Assembly: GCA_903872425.1 (NCBI GenBank)
Contig: CAIQKQ010000109.1
Coordinates: 1-64,000 of the forward strand
From: an uncultured Opitutia bacterium
GTDB lineage: Bacteria; Verrucomicrobiota; Verrucomicrobiia; Opitutales; Opitutaceae
Direction: 5' to 3'
DNA length: 64,000 nucleotides
The notes beneath the pieces were generated by a model. It searched no databases. It saw only the letters and a list, made by a program, of their open reading frames with translations, and was not told where the DNA came from. This document shows positions 10,673 through 20,760 of this stretch, piece by piece (position 1 is the first letter of the stretch; each line of letters opens with the position of its first letter). The translations under genes were made by a program, and so were the position numbers.

Positions 10673-11682
10673 CGTCTGTCATTCCCCTACTCTCCCGTTT
10701 CCGCCGCGCCGGCTGGCGGATCGCTTTGCTCGCGACCTCCTTGCTACTGCTTACATCGCTTGGGGCTGAAACGGGCCTGCCGACCAACAATCCACCCGTG
10801 CAGTTTGGCGGTGGCTTTGGTGGACGCAGCAGCCGGGGCGGGCGCGGCGGGCGCCGAGGCGGAGGCGGAGGCGGTGGAGGTACTTTTGTCGGCAATCCAG
10901 CTGACTACCTCCCCCCGTTACCGCCTGAGCTCAACTGGCCGATCAATCCTGCATTTAAAGAGGACACTTTTAACTTCGCCCGTCTCATTTATAGCTCAGA
11001 AACCGGCACGACTTCTGACGGTTATTACCGTTCTGGTGGCAACTGGAGCACCGACACCCCGCTCGCTGGTGGTGGCGAGGGTGACTCTGACTCAAATCTT
11101 GCTTTCCGTCTCCACCAGATGACAAGCCTCAAGGTTCAGCCCGGCCGCACCTACATCACCATTACGCCGGAAAACCTCGCCCGCCATCCATTCGTCTATG
11201 CCGTCGAACCGGGCCGCATGGTCCTGCGCGAGACCGAGGTCACGGCCCTCCGGAAATACCTCCTCAATGGCGGCTTTCTGATGCTCGACGACAACTGGGG
11301 CGATGCCGAGTGGTCAAATATTCGCGACCAGATGCGACGCATCTTTCCGGAACACGCACCCGTCGAGCTTTCGCTCAATCACCCGATTTTTCACACAATC
11401 TTCGACTTGAAACAAAAACCGCAGATGCCCGCCATCGGGATTTTCCTCCGCGGCGGCCAAACATGGGAGAACAACAAAACCTACCAGAACGAAAGCCATG
11501 ATTCGCATTTTTTCGGCATCTTCGATGCCAAAAACCGCATGATGGTGTTAATCTCGCACAACAACGATTTTGGCGACGGCTGGGAACGTGAAGGTGACAA
11601 TTATGATTATTTCAAACGCTTCTCCGAACCCATGGCGTATCCGATGATAATTAACATTATTTACTACGTCATGAGCCACTAA
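10669..11682 (+). CDS. DUF4159 domain-containing protein
   Basis: Signal peptide, Gly/Arg-rich tract, GGFLMLDDNWGDAEW, LNHPIFHTIFDL; overlaps previous stop (ATGA). Confidence 0.8.
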   Translation: MTSVIPLLSRFRRAGWRIALLATSLLLLTSLGAETGLPTNNPPVQFGGGFGGRSSRGGRGGRRGGGGGGGGTFVGNPADYLPPLPPELNWPINPAFKEDTFNFARLIYSSETGTTSDGYYRSGGNWSTDTPLAGGGEGDSDSNLAFRLHQMTSLKVQPGRTYITITPENLARHPFVYAVEPGRMVLRETEVTALRKYLLNGGFLMLDDNWGDAEWSNIRDQMRRIFPEHAPVELSLNHPIFHTIFDLKQKPQMPAIGIFLRGGQTWENNKTYQNESHDSHFFGIFDAKNRMMVLISHNNDFGDGWEREGDNYDYFKRFSEPMAYPMIINIIYYVMSH

Positions 11683-11750
11683 GCCACGCATCATTTTTTC
11701 CACATCCTGCCGCCTTCCTCATTCATCCCTCATCCTTCCTTCCCCCCACC

Positions 11751-12779
11751 GTGTCTACAACTACTGCCACCACCCCTGCCCCAAAATCCGCCGCGCCCAG
11801 CGACCAGGCCGCCTTCGAGCGCTTGCAGGCAAACCGCGCTCGCGTCGAAGCCGAACTTGCCAAGGTCGTCATCGGCCAACGCGCCGTCGTCGAGCAACTC
11901 CTGCTCGCTCTGCTCTCTGGGGGACACTGTCTCATCACCGGCGCGCCTGGCTTGGCCAAGACGCTCCTCGTAAAATCCGTCGCTCAGGTATTTCACCTTA
12001 AATTTAACCGTATTCAATTCACGCCCGACCTGATGCCCGCCGACATCACCGGCACCGAGATCCTCGGCGATACGCCCGAGGGTCGCCGCCTCACCTTCGT
12101 GCCGGGCCCCGTCTTCGCCAACATCATCCTCGCAGACGAAATCAACCGTACGCCGCCCAAGACGCAAGCCGCACTCCTCGAGGCCATGCAGGAGCACCAA
12201 GTCACTGCCGCCGGCGTTCGCCACGTCCTCGCTGAGCCATTCTTCGTGCTCGCCACACAGAACCCCATCGAGATGGAGGGCACCTACTCGCTCCCCGAGG
12301 CCCAGCTCGATCGTTTTCTTTTCAACGTCCTCATTGATTACCTCCCCGAAGCCGACGAGGTCGCCGTCGTCCAACAGACCACCTCACGTGCGCCGGTCAC
12401 ACTCACCGGCATCTTTACCGCCGAGGACGTGATGGAGTTTCAGGCGCTCGTGCGCCACGTCCCGGTGGCCGAGACAATCGTCCGCTATGCCGTGCGCCTA
12501 GCCGCTGCTACGCGCCCCAAGCGCGCGGGTGCGCCCGACTTTGTCAACAACTGGGTCAACTGGGGCGCGGGCACGCGCGCCGCGCAGGCGCTCATTCTCG
12601 GCGGCAAGGCCCGCGCGCTCTGGCAGGGCCGCGCGCACGTCACCGGCGACGACATCCGCGCGCTCGCCGCCCCGGTGCTACGCCACCGCGTCCTCCTCAA
12701 CTATCGCGCCGAAGCCGACGGCGTCTCAGTCGAGCAGGTCATCGAGAAACTCATTGCCGCCGTGCCGAAGGAAACGTGA
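11751..12779 (+). CDS. moxR: MoxR family AAA+ ATPase
   Basis: GTG start; Walker A GAPGLAKT, Walker B ILADEINRTPPKTQAALLEAMQE, ATQNPIEMEGTYSLPEAQLDRF. Confidence 0.93.
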   Translation: MSTTTATTPAPKSAAPSDQAAFERLQANRARVEAELAKVVIGQRAVVEQLLLALLSGGHCLITGAPGLAKTLLVKSVAQVFHLKFNRIQFTPDLMPADITGTEILGDTPEGRRLTFVPGPVFANIILADEINRTPPKTQAALLEAMQEHQVTAAGVRHVLAEPFFVLATQNPIEMEGTYSLPEAQLDRFLFNVLIDYLPEADEVAVVQQTTSRAPVTLTGIFTAEDVMEFQALVRHVPVAETIVRYAVRLAAATRPKRAGAPDFVNNWVNWGAGTRAAQALILGGKARALWQGRAHVTGDDIRALAAPVLRHRVLLNYRAEADGVSVEQVIEKLIAAVPKET

Positions 12780-12887
12780 GCACAACCTAAGATTTAGCCG
12801 TTTCGTTCGTCATGTTTTGGATGAAAACAACCGAGTCTATCTACGCCAATCCTCCACTCATCGCTTTATCGAAACGCTAAAACCCAA

Positions 12888-14087
12888 ATGCACGCAGCGA
12901 CTATTCTCTTCCCCGCCCGCCGTCCTGGCCCGCTCGCGCTCTTCGCGCTCGCCGGTCTCGGGTTACAGGGTTCAGAGGTGCAGGCGCAACCGGCTAAAGT
13001 AATGCCGTCAGTGGCTCAGTCGATCGTCAATAAGCTTTATCTCAATGACGCTCCGCCGCACATGCTGCTAGAACTCATGGCGCAATGGACCGGCAGGAAA
13101 ATAACAACGGATTCCACTGTGAGTGCCAACCCAGTCAAAGGCAACATCAACATACAGGTTGAAACGCCAACGAGTGAAGCTGTGGTACTGTTGCAGGATT
13201 TTTTGGAAAAACAGGCCGGCATTATCCTCGAAGAACAGTCCGACGGCAGTTGGAAAGCCCGGCTCCTCGCAATCCCCGCTCCTCAGGGCGTGGGCCTCGT
13301 TCTAAAGCAGGTCGACATTCGCACGGCACTCCTCACGACCGCCGAATGGCCTGATGGCTTAAAAATTGATGCGTCTGCTGGGGTGCTGAAAAGCACTGCC
13401 CGGCTCGAACTGGCCATTTATGCCGCTACTCCAAGCCAAGCGATTGCTCTGCTGCGCGACGCACTCGAAAAACAGGCCGGCATTGCTTCCAATGTTCTGT
13501 CCGACGGCACATTAGTATTGCGGCTGAAGACTGGCGAGAATGATCCCATCGTGGCGGTTCTCGACTTCAAGGACATATCTGCCGACATCGTCTTGAGAAA
13601 ACTTTGCGAAATCACCGGTAAAAAATACCAGAGCCCTGGCGCGAAGGCTCAACAGGTAATCGCCTCACGCCACATCACTCTACACTTGGAGAACATCCCC
13701 ATCAGCGAAGCCTACGCGCTGATGCGCCAAGCGATTGAAAAACAGGCCGAGGTCGAACTCATCGAAACGACCGTCACGCTCAGTCCTCGCCTCCCGCAAA
13801 CAGTCGCTTACAATGCAACGCCAGTTGCCCAAATTTTCGATACCTTTGAGTCGTGGACCGGCAGGAAGCTTCTAGCTCCGACTCCAGTTCGCCAAAGCGC
13901 TGGCAAGGTCACGCTGGCTTTCCAAGATGTTCCAAACCAGCAAGCGGTCGTCTTGCTACGTGACGCTCTTAAACAACAGGCGGGGATCATGCTCGACGAA
14001 CGGCCCGATGGCAGCTTCACCGCACGCCTGCTCCCAAAATACGAAGATTTCAACGATCCTGTGGACACACTTAAGCTCAAAAATTAA
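12888..14087 (+). CDS. exported protein with four secretin N-domain/STN-like repeat modules
   Basis: N-terminal hydrophobic signal; repeated LLQDFLEKQAGI / LLRDALEKQAGI / LMRQAIEKQAEV / LLRDALKQQAGI modules. Confidence 0.65.
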   Translation: MHAATILFPARRPGPLALFALAGLGLQGSEVQAQPAKVMPSVAQSIVNKLYLNDAPPHMLLELMAQWTGRKITTDSTVSANPVKGNINIQVETPTSEAVVLLQDFLEKQAGIILEEQSDGSWKARLLAIPAPQGVGLVLKQVDIRTALLTTAEWPDGLKIDASAGVLKSTARLELAIYAATPSQAIALLRDALEKQAGIASNVLSDGTLVLRLKTGENDPIVAVLDFKDISADIVLRKLCEITGKKYQSPGAKAQQVIASRHITLHLENIPISEAYALMRQAIEKQAEVELIETTVTLSPRLPQTVAYNATPVAQIFDTFESWTGRKLLAPTPVRQSAGKVTLAFQDVPNQQAVVLLRDALKQQAGIMLDERPDGSFTARLLPKYEDFNDPVDTLKLKN

Positions 14088-14088
14088 A

Positions 14089-15021
14089 ATGCCCGTGCAC
14101 GCCACGCCCCCGACCCGAGGTATCGACCCGCAGGCACTCCTCGCCATCCGCGACTTGGAACTGCGCGCGCGTGTCATCGTCGAGGGTCTGTGGTCGGGGC
14201 TACACCGCTCGCCGTACGCGGGCTTCTCCGTCGAGTTTACCGAATACCGCCAATATTCCCCCGGCGACGACCTGCGCCACCTCGACTGGAAAGTCGCCGC
14301 CCGCACCGACCGCGAGTTTATCAAGAAATACGAGGAAGAGACCAACCTTCGCTGCCTATTCCTCTTGGACACCAGTCGCTCCATGCTCTTCGGCTCGCGC
14401 GGCTGGACCAAGGCCGACTACGCGCGCACGCTCGCGGCCACGTTTGCACTCTTCCTGCACCAGCAGCGCGACGTGATCGGCCTCGGGCTGTTCGCCGATG
14501 AGATGGTGGACTACATCGCGCCGCGCTGGCGACCGGGGCATTTTCATCGCATCGTCGCCGCACTGGAGCGCGAGCCTTCGGGCCGCGACACACGCCTCGG
14601 CCACGCGCTGGAGCAAGCGGCGCTGCTCACCCACAAACGTAGCCTAATTTTTATCCTGTCGGATTTTCTCTCGCCGGTCGTCGAGTGGGAGGCCGCGCTC
14701 GGCCAGCTCGCCGCCGCGCGCCACGATGTGCGCGTCGTGCAAGTACTCGACCCAGCCGAGGTGACACTCGACTTCGGCAGCGCGGCCAACTGGGAGGACA
14801 TGGAGACGGGCCGCCAGCTCTACGTGGACCCACAACAGGCGCGCGCCGGCTACCTAGAAAAATTCAACGCGCACCAGACCGAGGTCGCCGCCGTGTTTGA
14901 TCAGCGCGGCGTGGCGCACCAAGTCATCACGACCGACCAGCCGCTCGACTTCGCCCTGCTGAATCTGATTCAGCCGCGCGGTACAGCCCGCCACTTCGCC
15001 ACCCGGAGGATTCAGCGATGA
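14089..15021 (+). CDS. DUF58 domain-containing protein (VWA-like)
   Basis: Start MPVHATPPTRG in ORF 13927..15021; GLHRSPYAGFSVEFTEYRQYSPGDDLRHLDWK; MIDAS-like LLDTSRSM. Confidence 0.92.
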   Translation: MPVHATPPTRGIDPQALLAIRDLELRARVIVEGLWSGLHRSPYAGFSVEFTEYRQYSPGDDLRHLDWKVAARTDREFIKKYEEETNLRCLFLLDTSRSMLFGSRGWTKADYARTLAATFALFLHQQRDVIGLGLFADEMVDYIAPRWRPGHFHRIVAALEREPSGRDTRLGHALEQAALLTHKRSLIFILSDFLSPVVEWEAALGQLAAARHDVRVVQVLDPAEVTLDFGSAANWEDMETGRQLYVDPQQARAGYLEKFNAHQTEVAAVFDQRGVAHQVITTDQPLDFALLNLIQPRGTARHFATRRIQR

Positions 15022-17156
15022 GTTTTCTCACCCCCTGGTTCCTTGCCGGACTTGCCCTTATCGCGGGTCCAATCATTGCACATCTCATCCGGCGAGTGAC
15101 GCGCGAGAGGCAGCAATTCAGCGCGATGCGCTTCATGTCGGAATCGCCCCCGCGCCTGAGCAAGCGCAGCCGCATTCAGCACCCCCTCCTTCTCGCATTG
15201 CGCTGCCTCATCGTCGCCCTGCTCGCAGCAGGGTTTGCCCGGCCGTTTTTGCGGACAGAGGTCCCGTTGCTCGCGGCCGGCGGCACCCCACAGAGTGTCG
15301 TCGCCGTGCTCGACGACAGTGCCTCGATGCGGCGCACCGGCCTCTGGCCCGCCGCCCGTCAAAAAATCACTGACCTCGCCGCCTCGCTTAAGGCCGGCGA
15401 CCAGTTTGTGCTCTTCGCCGCGTCAGTCGGCGTCACCGAGCTTATCAGCCGCGAGCAGTGGTTGCAAACGCCTGTGACCGATCGCGCCGGCCTCGTGCGG
15501 GCCGTGCTCGCCGCCCGCGAGCCGGGCTGGGGCCCGACGCCGCTCGACAGCGCCATCGAAACGTCCGTCCTCCAATGGGAGCAGATGGCCGAGGCGACGG
15601 ACAGCACCGCGCGTAAAAAACTCGTCGTCGTCTCTGATTTCGCGGCCGGCGCGCGCATCTCCGGGCTCGCCGGCCTGCCGTGGCCGAGAAATTGCGAGGT
15701 CACGCTGGAACAGCTCACTCCCACCAACCCCGCCAACGCGGGCCTGCAATGGCTCGGCTGGTCACAGGAAACTTTGCCTGTGGTTACTGGCAACGTGCCG
15801 CCGCCGAAGGCCGTCGCCCGCGTGCGCGTCGTGCGGAGCGCCGGTACCGCCGCTTCCGCGCTGCGCCTCCAATTGCACGACGCCCGCTCCGACCGTGCCA
15901 TCGGCCAGCCGCAGGACATCACCCTTCCCGCCGGCGGGGCGCAGATCGCGCTTGTCCCAATTCCGGCCAACGCGCCGGACGGACCTCTGCGACTGGAGCT
16001 CACCGGCGACGCTGAGCCGTTCGACAACTCCCTCTGGCTTGTGCGCCCGGCGCCACGTGAAATCTCCCTCGTTTACTATGGCGCGCATGCCGGCAACGAC
16101 CTCAAGCACGCCCGCTTTTATCTGGAACGCGCAGTTGCCGGCTGGAAAGACCCCGTGGTGAAATTTCGCGCGGCTGACGACCCTGCAACGGCGGCAGCTG
16201 CAGCGGCCTCCGGGCAAAACGAGTTCGCCATCGTCGCCACGCCGCTTGGGCCTGACCGCGTTGCCGCGCTTCGCACGCGCCTCACTGCCGGGGGCTTTGC
16301 ACTGGTCCTGCTCAATGACCCCGCGATGGTCGCAACCGCCGCCGCACTCGCAGGCGAGGGCGGCTGGACGGCCGCCGCGCCCATGCTTGCCGCCAGCGGC
16401 ACGCAACCGCACGCATTGCTGGGAAAAATTGATTTTCAACATCCGCTCTTCGCTCCATTTGCCGACCCTCATTACAGCAACTTCGCCGCCATTCATTTCT
16501 GGGCGCCGCAGTCGCTCACGTTACCCGCCACCAGCCAGGCCGTCGTGGTCGCTCGTTTCGACGATAATTCACCGGCCGTGGTAGAAGTCACCGTCGGGCA
16601 GGGCCGGGTCGTCGTCTGGGGCGGTGAGTGGTCCACGGCCGCCGGACAGTGGGTCACCTCGACCAAATTTGTGCCGTGGCTCCAGTCGCTCTTTGAGCGC
16701 TCGGTCGGCGGCGCGGCGCGGACGTCCGTCGCCGAGGTCGGCGACACAGCCCGGCTCGTCACTGGCGCAGCGCAGTGGCGCGCGGCTCTGGTGGCTGGTG
16801 CGCCCTATGTGAACACGGCACCCACGCAACCCGGTGTCTATGAGCTGACGGAAGGCGGCGCGACGCGCCTCGTGGCTGTGCAGGTTCCCGCTGCGGAGAG
16901 CAACATTGCGCCGCTGCCAATGGATGATTTCGAGAAACTCGGCGTCCCACTCAACGGCAAGATTGGATCGGCTGTGGTTGACGCCGACCGTGCGCCGAAG
17001 CCGCCGCCCGGAACGCAGACCGCGACCGTCCTCGAAGGCCGGCAGCGGCTCTGGCGCTGGTTACTCGTGACAGCGGCGGCATTGCTTGCCTTGGAAAGTG
17101 TATTTTCGTATGTCTTAGCCCGTCGCGCGTCCGTCCCTGCCCCAGCGGCAAATTAG
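15018..17156 (+). CDS. BatA domain-containing membrane protein with VWA domain
   Basis: N-terminal MSFLTPWFLAGLALIAGPIIAHLIRR; AVLDDSASM MIDAS; GGAGG Shine-Dalgarno upstream; overlaps DUF58 gene. Confidence 0.88.
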   Translation: MSFLTPWFLAGLALIAGPIIAHLIRRVTRERQQFSAMRFMSESPPRLSKRSRIQHPLLLALRCLIVALLAAGFARPFLRTEVPLLAAGGTPQSVVAVLDDSASMRRTGLWPAARQKITDLAASLKAGDQFVLFAASVGVTELISREQWLQTPVTDRAGLVRAVLAAREPGWGPTPLDSAIETSVLQWEQMAEATDSTARKKLVVVSDFAAGARISGLAGLPWPRNCEVTLEQLTPTNPANAGLQWLGWSQETLPVVTGNVPPPKAVARVRVVRSAGTAASALRLQLHDARSDRAIGQPQDITLPAGGAQIALVPIPANAPDGPLRLELTGDAEPFDNSLWLVRPAPREISLVYYGAHAGNDLKHARFYLERAVAGWKDPVVKFRAADDPATAAAAAASGQNEFAIVATPLGPDRVAALRTRLTAGGFALVLLNDPAMVATAAALAGEGGWTAAAPMLAASGTQPHALLGKIDFQHPLFAPFADPHYSNFAAIHFWAPQSLTLPATSQAVVVARFDDNSPAVVEVTVGQGRVVVWGGEWSTAAGQWVTSTKFVPWLQSLFERSVGGAARTSVAEVGDTARLVTGAAQWRAALVAGAPYVNTAPTQPGVYELTEGGATRLVAVQVPAAESNIAPLPMDDFEKLGVPLNGKIGSAVVDADRAPKPPPGTQTATVLEGRQRLWRWLLVTAAALLALESVFSYVLARRASVPAPAAN

Positions 17157-17196
17157 CAATAACTTAAGTGATCTATTAGCGTCATATCCACCACGC

Positions 17197-20100
17197 ATGC
17201 GCCCTGCGCCACCCCATCGCACCATGAGCATCCACGCCGCCCCTAATTCCGCTCGCATGGAACCCCAGCTCGCTGCGCACCTGCACACCGTCGCCGCTCG
17301 CCTGCGCGCCACGCGCCTGCACCGGCTTGCCATGTGGCGCTGGCTCGTCGTAACGGCTGCGGCCGTTGGTCTGCTCTCGCTACGCGCGTGGAGAGAAGAG
17401 TTCACGACGTTCAGCGGTGTGGCACTGACGACGATATTTTTCGCATCGCTCGCTCGCGGTTTTATCGTAGCGCGACGCACACCCCTCGATCATGCGGCGG
17501 CCGCGCGCCTGGTCGAGGCGGAGTTTCCCGAACTGAGACTCGCGCTCCGCACCGCTGCCGAGCAGACACCCGATGAAGCCGATGGGCGTTTCAACTTTCT
17601 CCAGCGGCGCGTAATTGACGAGTCGCTGCGCCACGCACGGCGGCATCCGTGGACACTGCGCGCCAACCGGCAGGCGCGCTGGACGCTCTGCGGCCATGGC
17701 GCAGCGCTCGCGGCCACGCTTGCCCTCGCCTTCGTGGTGCTGCAACGCGGCGCGGTCGAGGTGCCATGGGTGCGGGCCGCAATGAAGGTCGAGGTCACGC
17801 CAGGCAACCACGAGTATGAACGCGGCACCACGGTGGTGTTTTCCGCGCGTATTACCGGCCGGTCGGCGCGCCGCGTCGAGCTGGTCTGGACCGACGCCGC
17901 CGGAAAAACCAGCCGCGTACCGATGGCCCGCAGCTTAGTCGACCCCGTCTACGCCTTCAGGCTCCCACGCGTCTCGGCCGACGTCACCTACTCTGTCGCC
18001 TACGACGAGGGCGCCACCGAAAAGTTTAAGATTACCGTTTTCGATCAGCCCGCGTTGAGCCGGGCCGATGCCAATCTCAGTTACCCGGCCTACACCGGCC
18101 TCGCCGACAAGACCGTACAGAACACCCGCAATGTCAGTGCCGTCGAGGGCACCAAGCTCCAGTATGATTTCACTGTCAACAAACCCCTCGCCAGCGCCAT
18201 CCTGCGCGATGAAGTCGGCGCAGAAATCAAACTCACGCCGGCCAACGCTGATCGCACGAAATTCACGATGAGCCAGACGATTGCGGCGACGCACACTTAC
18301 TCGCTCGCGCTCATCGACGACCAAGGCCGCCCTAATTCCGCGCGTACGCAGATCCGTATCACCGCCGTCGAAAACAAACCGCCGACTGTCGCGCTCGTGT
18401 TTCCGCGCAGTGATGTCCGCGTCTCCTCACTGGAAGAAATGCGCCTCTCCGCGCGTGCCACCGACGACTTCGGCCTCAAGGACTATGGTCTCGCCATCGC
18501 CGTCGGAGCGCAGGCACCGCAATATCTCTCCCTCAAAGACACCCCCCCCGCCGCCCTCCCGGCAGCACCCGGACCGCGCGGCGCGCCCGCCGCCGGCTTT
18601 CAGGCACAGTTCCAGCAGATGCTCGCACTAGAACCGAAGGGCATCAAGCCCGACGACCTCGTGACATGGTTCGCTTGGGCCGAGGATCTCGGCCCAGACG
18701 GCAAGCCGCGCCGCGTGACCAGCGACCTCGCCTTCGCCGAGGTGCGGCCATTCGAGGAAATATTCCGCGAGGCGTCCCCCGCCGAAGCGCAAGCCCAACA
18801 ACGCCAGCAACAACAACGCCAGCAGGGTGACCAGCAGTCGCAGGGCAATAATGAGCTGCTCGACCTCCAGCGCCAAATTTCCACAGCCATCTTCAATCTC
18901 CAAAAAGCTGGCACGCCCTCCGCAACCTACGCCGATGACGTGAAGACCATTCGTGACGAACAGAAGAAAGCGTTGGAATTGCTCGCCGACGCCAAGGCCG
19001 ACCTCACCAGCGCCCGCCAGCAGGCCGCGGCCGAACAAGCCGAGCGGTTCATGAACCAAGTCACGGACAATCTCGCCACGGCCGGCGACAAAAAATCTCT
19101 CGACCCACTCTCGCCCGCTTGGAGTGGCGCGCAAGGCGCGTATCAGTCGCTCCTCAAATTGCAGGCGCGAGAAACCCGCGTCGCCCAACAACGCGGCGGC
19201 AACAGCGGTCAGCAACCACAGCAGCGCAACCGCAACCAGTCGCAACTCGACCAGCTCGATTTCAACCAACAGCTCCAGCAGGAAAATTACCAGACGCAGA
19301 ACGAGGCCCAGCAACCCACCACGCAAGAGCAGCGCGATCAGCTTGCCGTCCAGAGCCGCCTCAGCGAGCTCGCCCGCCGCCAAAACGACGTGAACCAGCG
19401 CCTGCAGGAGTTGCAGACCGCCCTCAGCGCCGCCCGTGACGAGCCGCAGCGCGATCAAATCCGCCGAGAGCTCCAACGCCTTGAGGAGGAGCAACGTAAT
19501 ATGCTCGCCGACCTCGACGAAGCCCGGCAGCGCCTCGACAATCTCCAAGCGGGCGACCAAACGCAGCAAACCCGCCAGCAGCTCGACCAGGCCCGGCAAG
19601 ATATGCAGCGCACCGACGAGCAGCTTGCACAGGGCAATGTCCAGCAGGCCCTTGCCGCCGGCAACCGCACCCGCGAGCAGCTCGATCAAACGCGCCAGCA
19701 GTTACAGAACCAGTCGTCGAGCCAGTTCTCCGAACAGATGCGCTCCGCCCGCCAGCAGGCCCGCGACCTCGCCAATCAACAACAGCAGATCGAACAGCAG
19801 ATCGCGCAATCCGCCCAATCCGGCGCTAGTCAGCTCGACGACTCCGCCCAGCGTCAGGCCCTTGCACAAAATCTCGATCGCCAACGCGCCAATCTCGACA
19901 GCCTCCTCAACAATCTCCGCGATGTCACCGATGCCAGCGAGGCTACCGATCCGGTGCTCCACACCCAACTTTACGATCTCCTCCGTCAGCAAGAGCAGAG
20001 CCGCGCCGACACCACTAGCCGCCTTCAGACCGGAGCCGAGCTACTCCGCCGCGGTTTCTTGGACCAGTCGCGCGACTCACAGGTCGGCGTCGCCCAAAAC

Positions 20101-20742
20101 CTTGACCAGCTCCGCCGCGGCGTGGAGCGAGCCACCGACTCCGTGCTTGGCGATGAGACGCAGTTGCTCCAGTTCGCCAAAAATGAACTCAGCGACCTCG
20201 CCCGCCAAGTTCAACAAGACCGCCTGAACACGCGCGGTGGCGATCAAAGCCCCCCTGTCGCCACGGACCAAAATGGACCGCCCACGGGTCCGCGAGGCCA
20301 GGGCGGATCGCCCTCGCTCGCCCAGAACAATGTCTCGTCCGCCTTCCAAAACAGCCAAGTTCCCGCCGCCACACCGCCGGTCGGCCAAGATAATCGTCCG
20401 TCACCCGACAACCAGAATCCGCAGATCAGGCCAGATCAGTTCGCGCAAAACGCCCAGCCACCAAGTGATCCCCGCCAAGTCGGGCCGCTGTCGTTGGCCC
20501 AAAACAATCTGCCTGCCAACCAAGGCCCCCCCGCGCCGATCTTGGCTGCACCCGGCGACGCGCAAAGCAACGAGTCGACTGCTAGCCGCCCCAACGCACC
20601 AACCGGTCCAGCGCAACCGGACAGCCGGCCGGTACCGCCGAGCCTAGCCGCCTTGCTCATTCTGCAATATGACAAAACCGGCAAGGGAGGCTTGGATGCA
20701 AATGAAGTCACCACCATTCTCACCGAGCTCGCCGCCCCTTGA
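17197..20742 (+). CDS. large membrane-anchored DUF4175-like protein with Gln-rich coiled coil and C-terminal EF-hand-like loop
   Basis: 1181-aa ORF (alternate start 17224), N-terminal TM helices, long Q-rich region, C-terminal YDKTGKGGLDANE. Confidence 0.75.
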   Translation: MRPAPPHRTMSIHAAPNSARMEPQLAAHLHTVAARLRATRLHRLAMWRWLVVTAAAVGLLSLRAWREEFTTFSGVALTTIFFASLARGFIVARRTPLDHAAAARLVEAEFPELRLALRTAAEQTPDEADGRFNFLQRRVIDESLRHARRHPWTLRANRQARWTLCGHGAALAATLALAFVVLQRGAVEVPWVRAAMKVEVTPGNHEYERGTTVVFSARITGRSARRVELVWTDAAGKTSRVPMARSLVDPVYAFRLPRVSADVTYSVAYDEGATEKFKITVFDQPALSRADANLSYPAYTGLADKTVQNTRNVSAVEGTKLQYDFTVNKPLASAILRDEVGAEIKLTPANADRTKFTMSQTIAATHTYSLALIDDQGRPNSARTQIRITAVENKPPTVALVFPRSDVRVSSLEEMRLSARATDDFGLKDYGLAIAVGAQAPQYLSLKDTPPAALPAAPGPRGAPAAGFQAQFQQMLALEPKGIKPDDLVTWFAWAEDLGPDGKPRRVTSDLAFAEVRPFEEIFREASPAEAQAQQRQQQQRQQGDQQSQGNNELLDLQRQISTAIFNLQKAGTPSATYADDVKTIRDEQKKALELLADAKADLTSARQQAAAEQAERFMNQVTDNLATAGDKKSLDPLSPAWSGAQGAYQSLLKLQARETRVAQQRGGNSGQQPQQRNRNQSQLDQLDFNQQLQQENYQTQNEAQQPTTQEQRDQLAVQSRLSELARRQNDVNQRLQELQTALSAARDEPQRDQIRRELQRLEEEQRNMLADLDEARQRLDNLQAGDQTQQTRQQLDQARQDMQRTDEQLAQGNVQQALAAGNRTREQLDQTRQQLQNQSSSQFSEQMRSARQQARDLANQQQQIEQQIAQSAQSGASQLDDSAQRQALAQNLDRQRANLDSLLNNLRDVTDASEATDPVLHTQLYDLLRQQEQSRADTTSRLQTGAELLRRGFLDQSRDSQVGVAQNLDQLRRGVERATDSVLGDETQLLQFAKNELSDLARQVQQDRLNTRGGDQSPPVATDQNGPPTGPRGQGGSPSLAQNNVSSAFQNSQVPAATPPVGQDNRPSPDNQNPQIRPDQFAQNAQPPSDPRQVGPLSLAQNNLPANQGPPAPILAAPGDAQSNESTASRPNAPTGPAQPDSRPVPPSLAALLILQYDKTGKGGLDANEVTTILTELAAP

Positions 20743-20760
20743 TCCCACCGCCACCCCGCC

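Noticed and set aside
18628-19689. 353-aa minus-strand Leu-rich ORF
   Set aside because: Mirror of the Gln-rich coding strand (CAG/CTG complement) in the 1181-aa gene; no family features.
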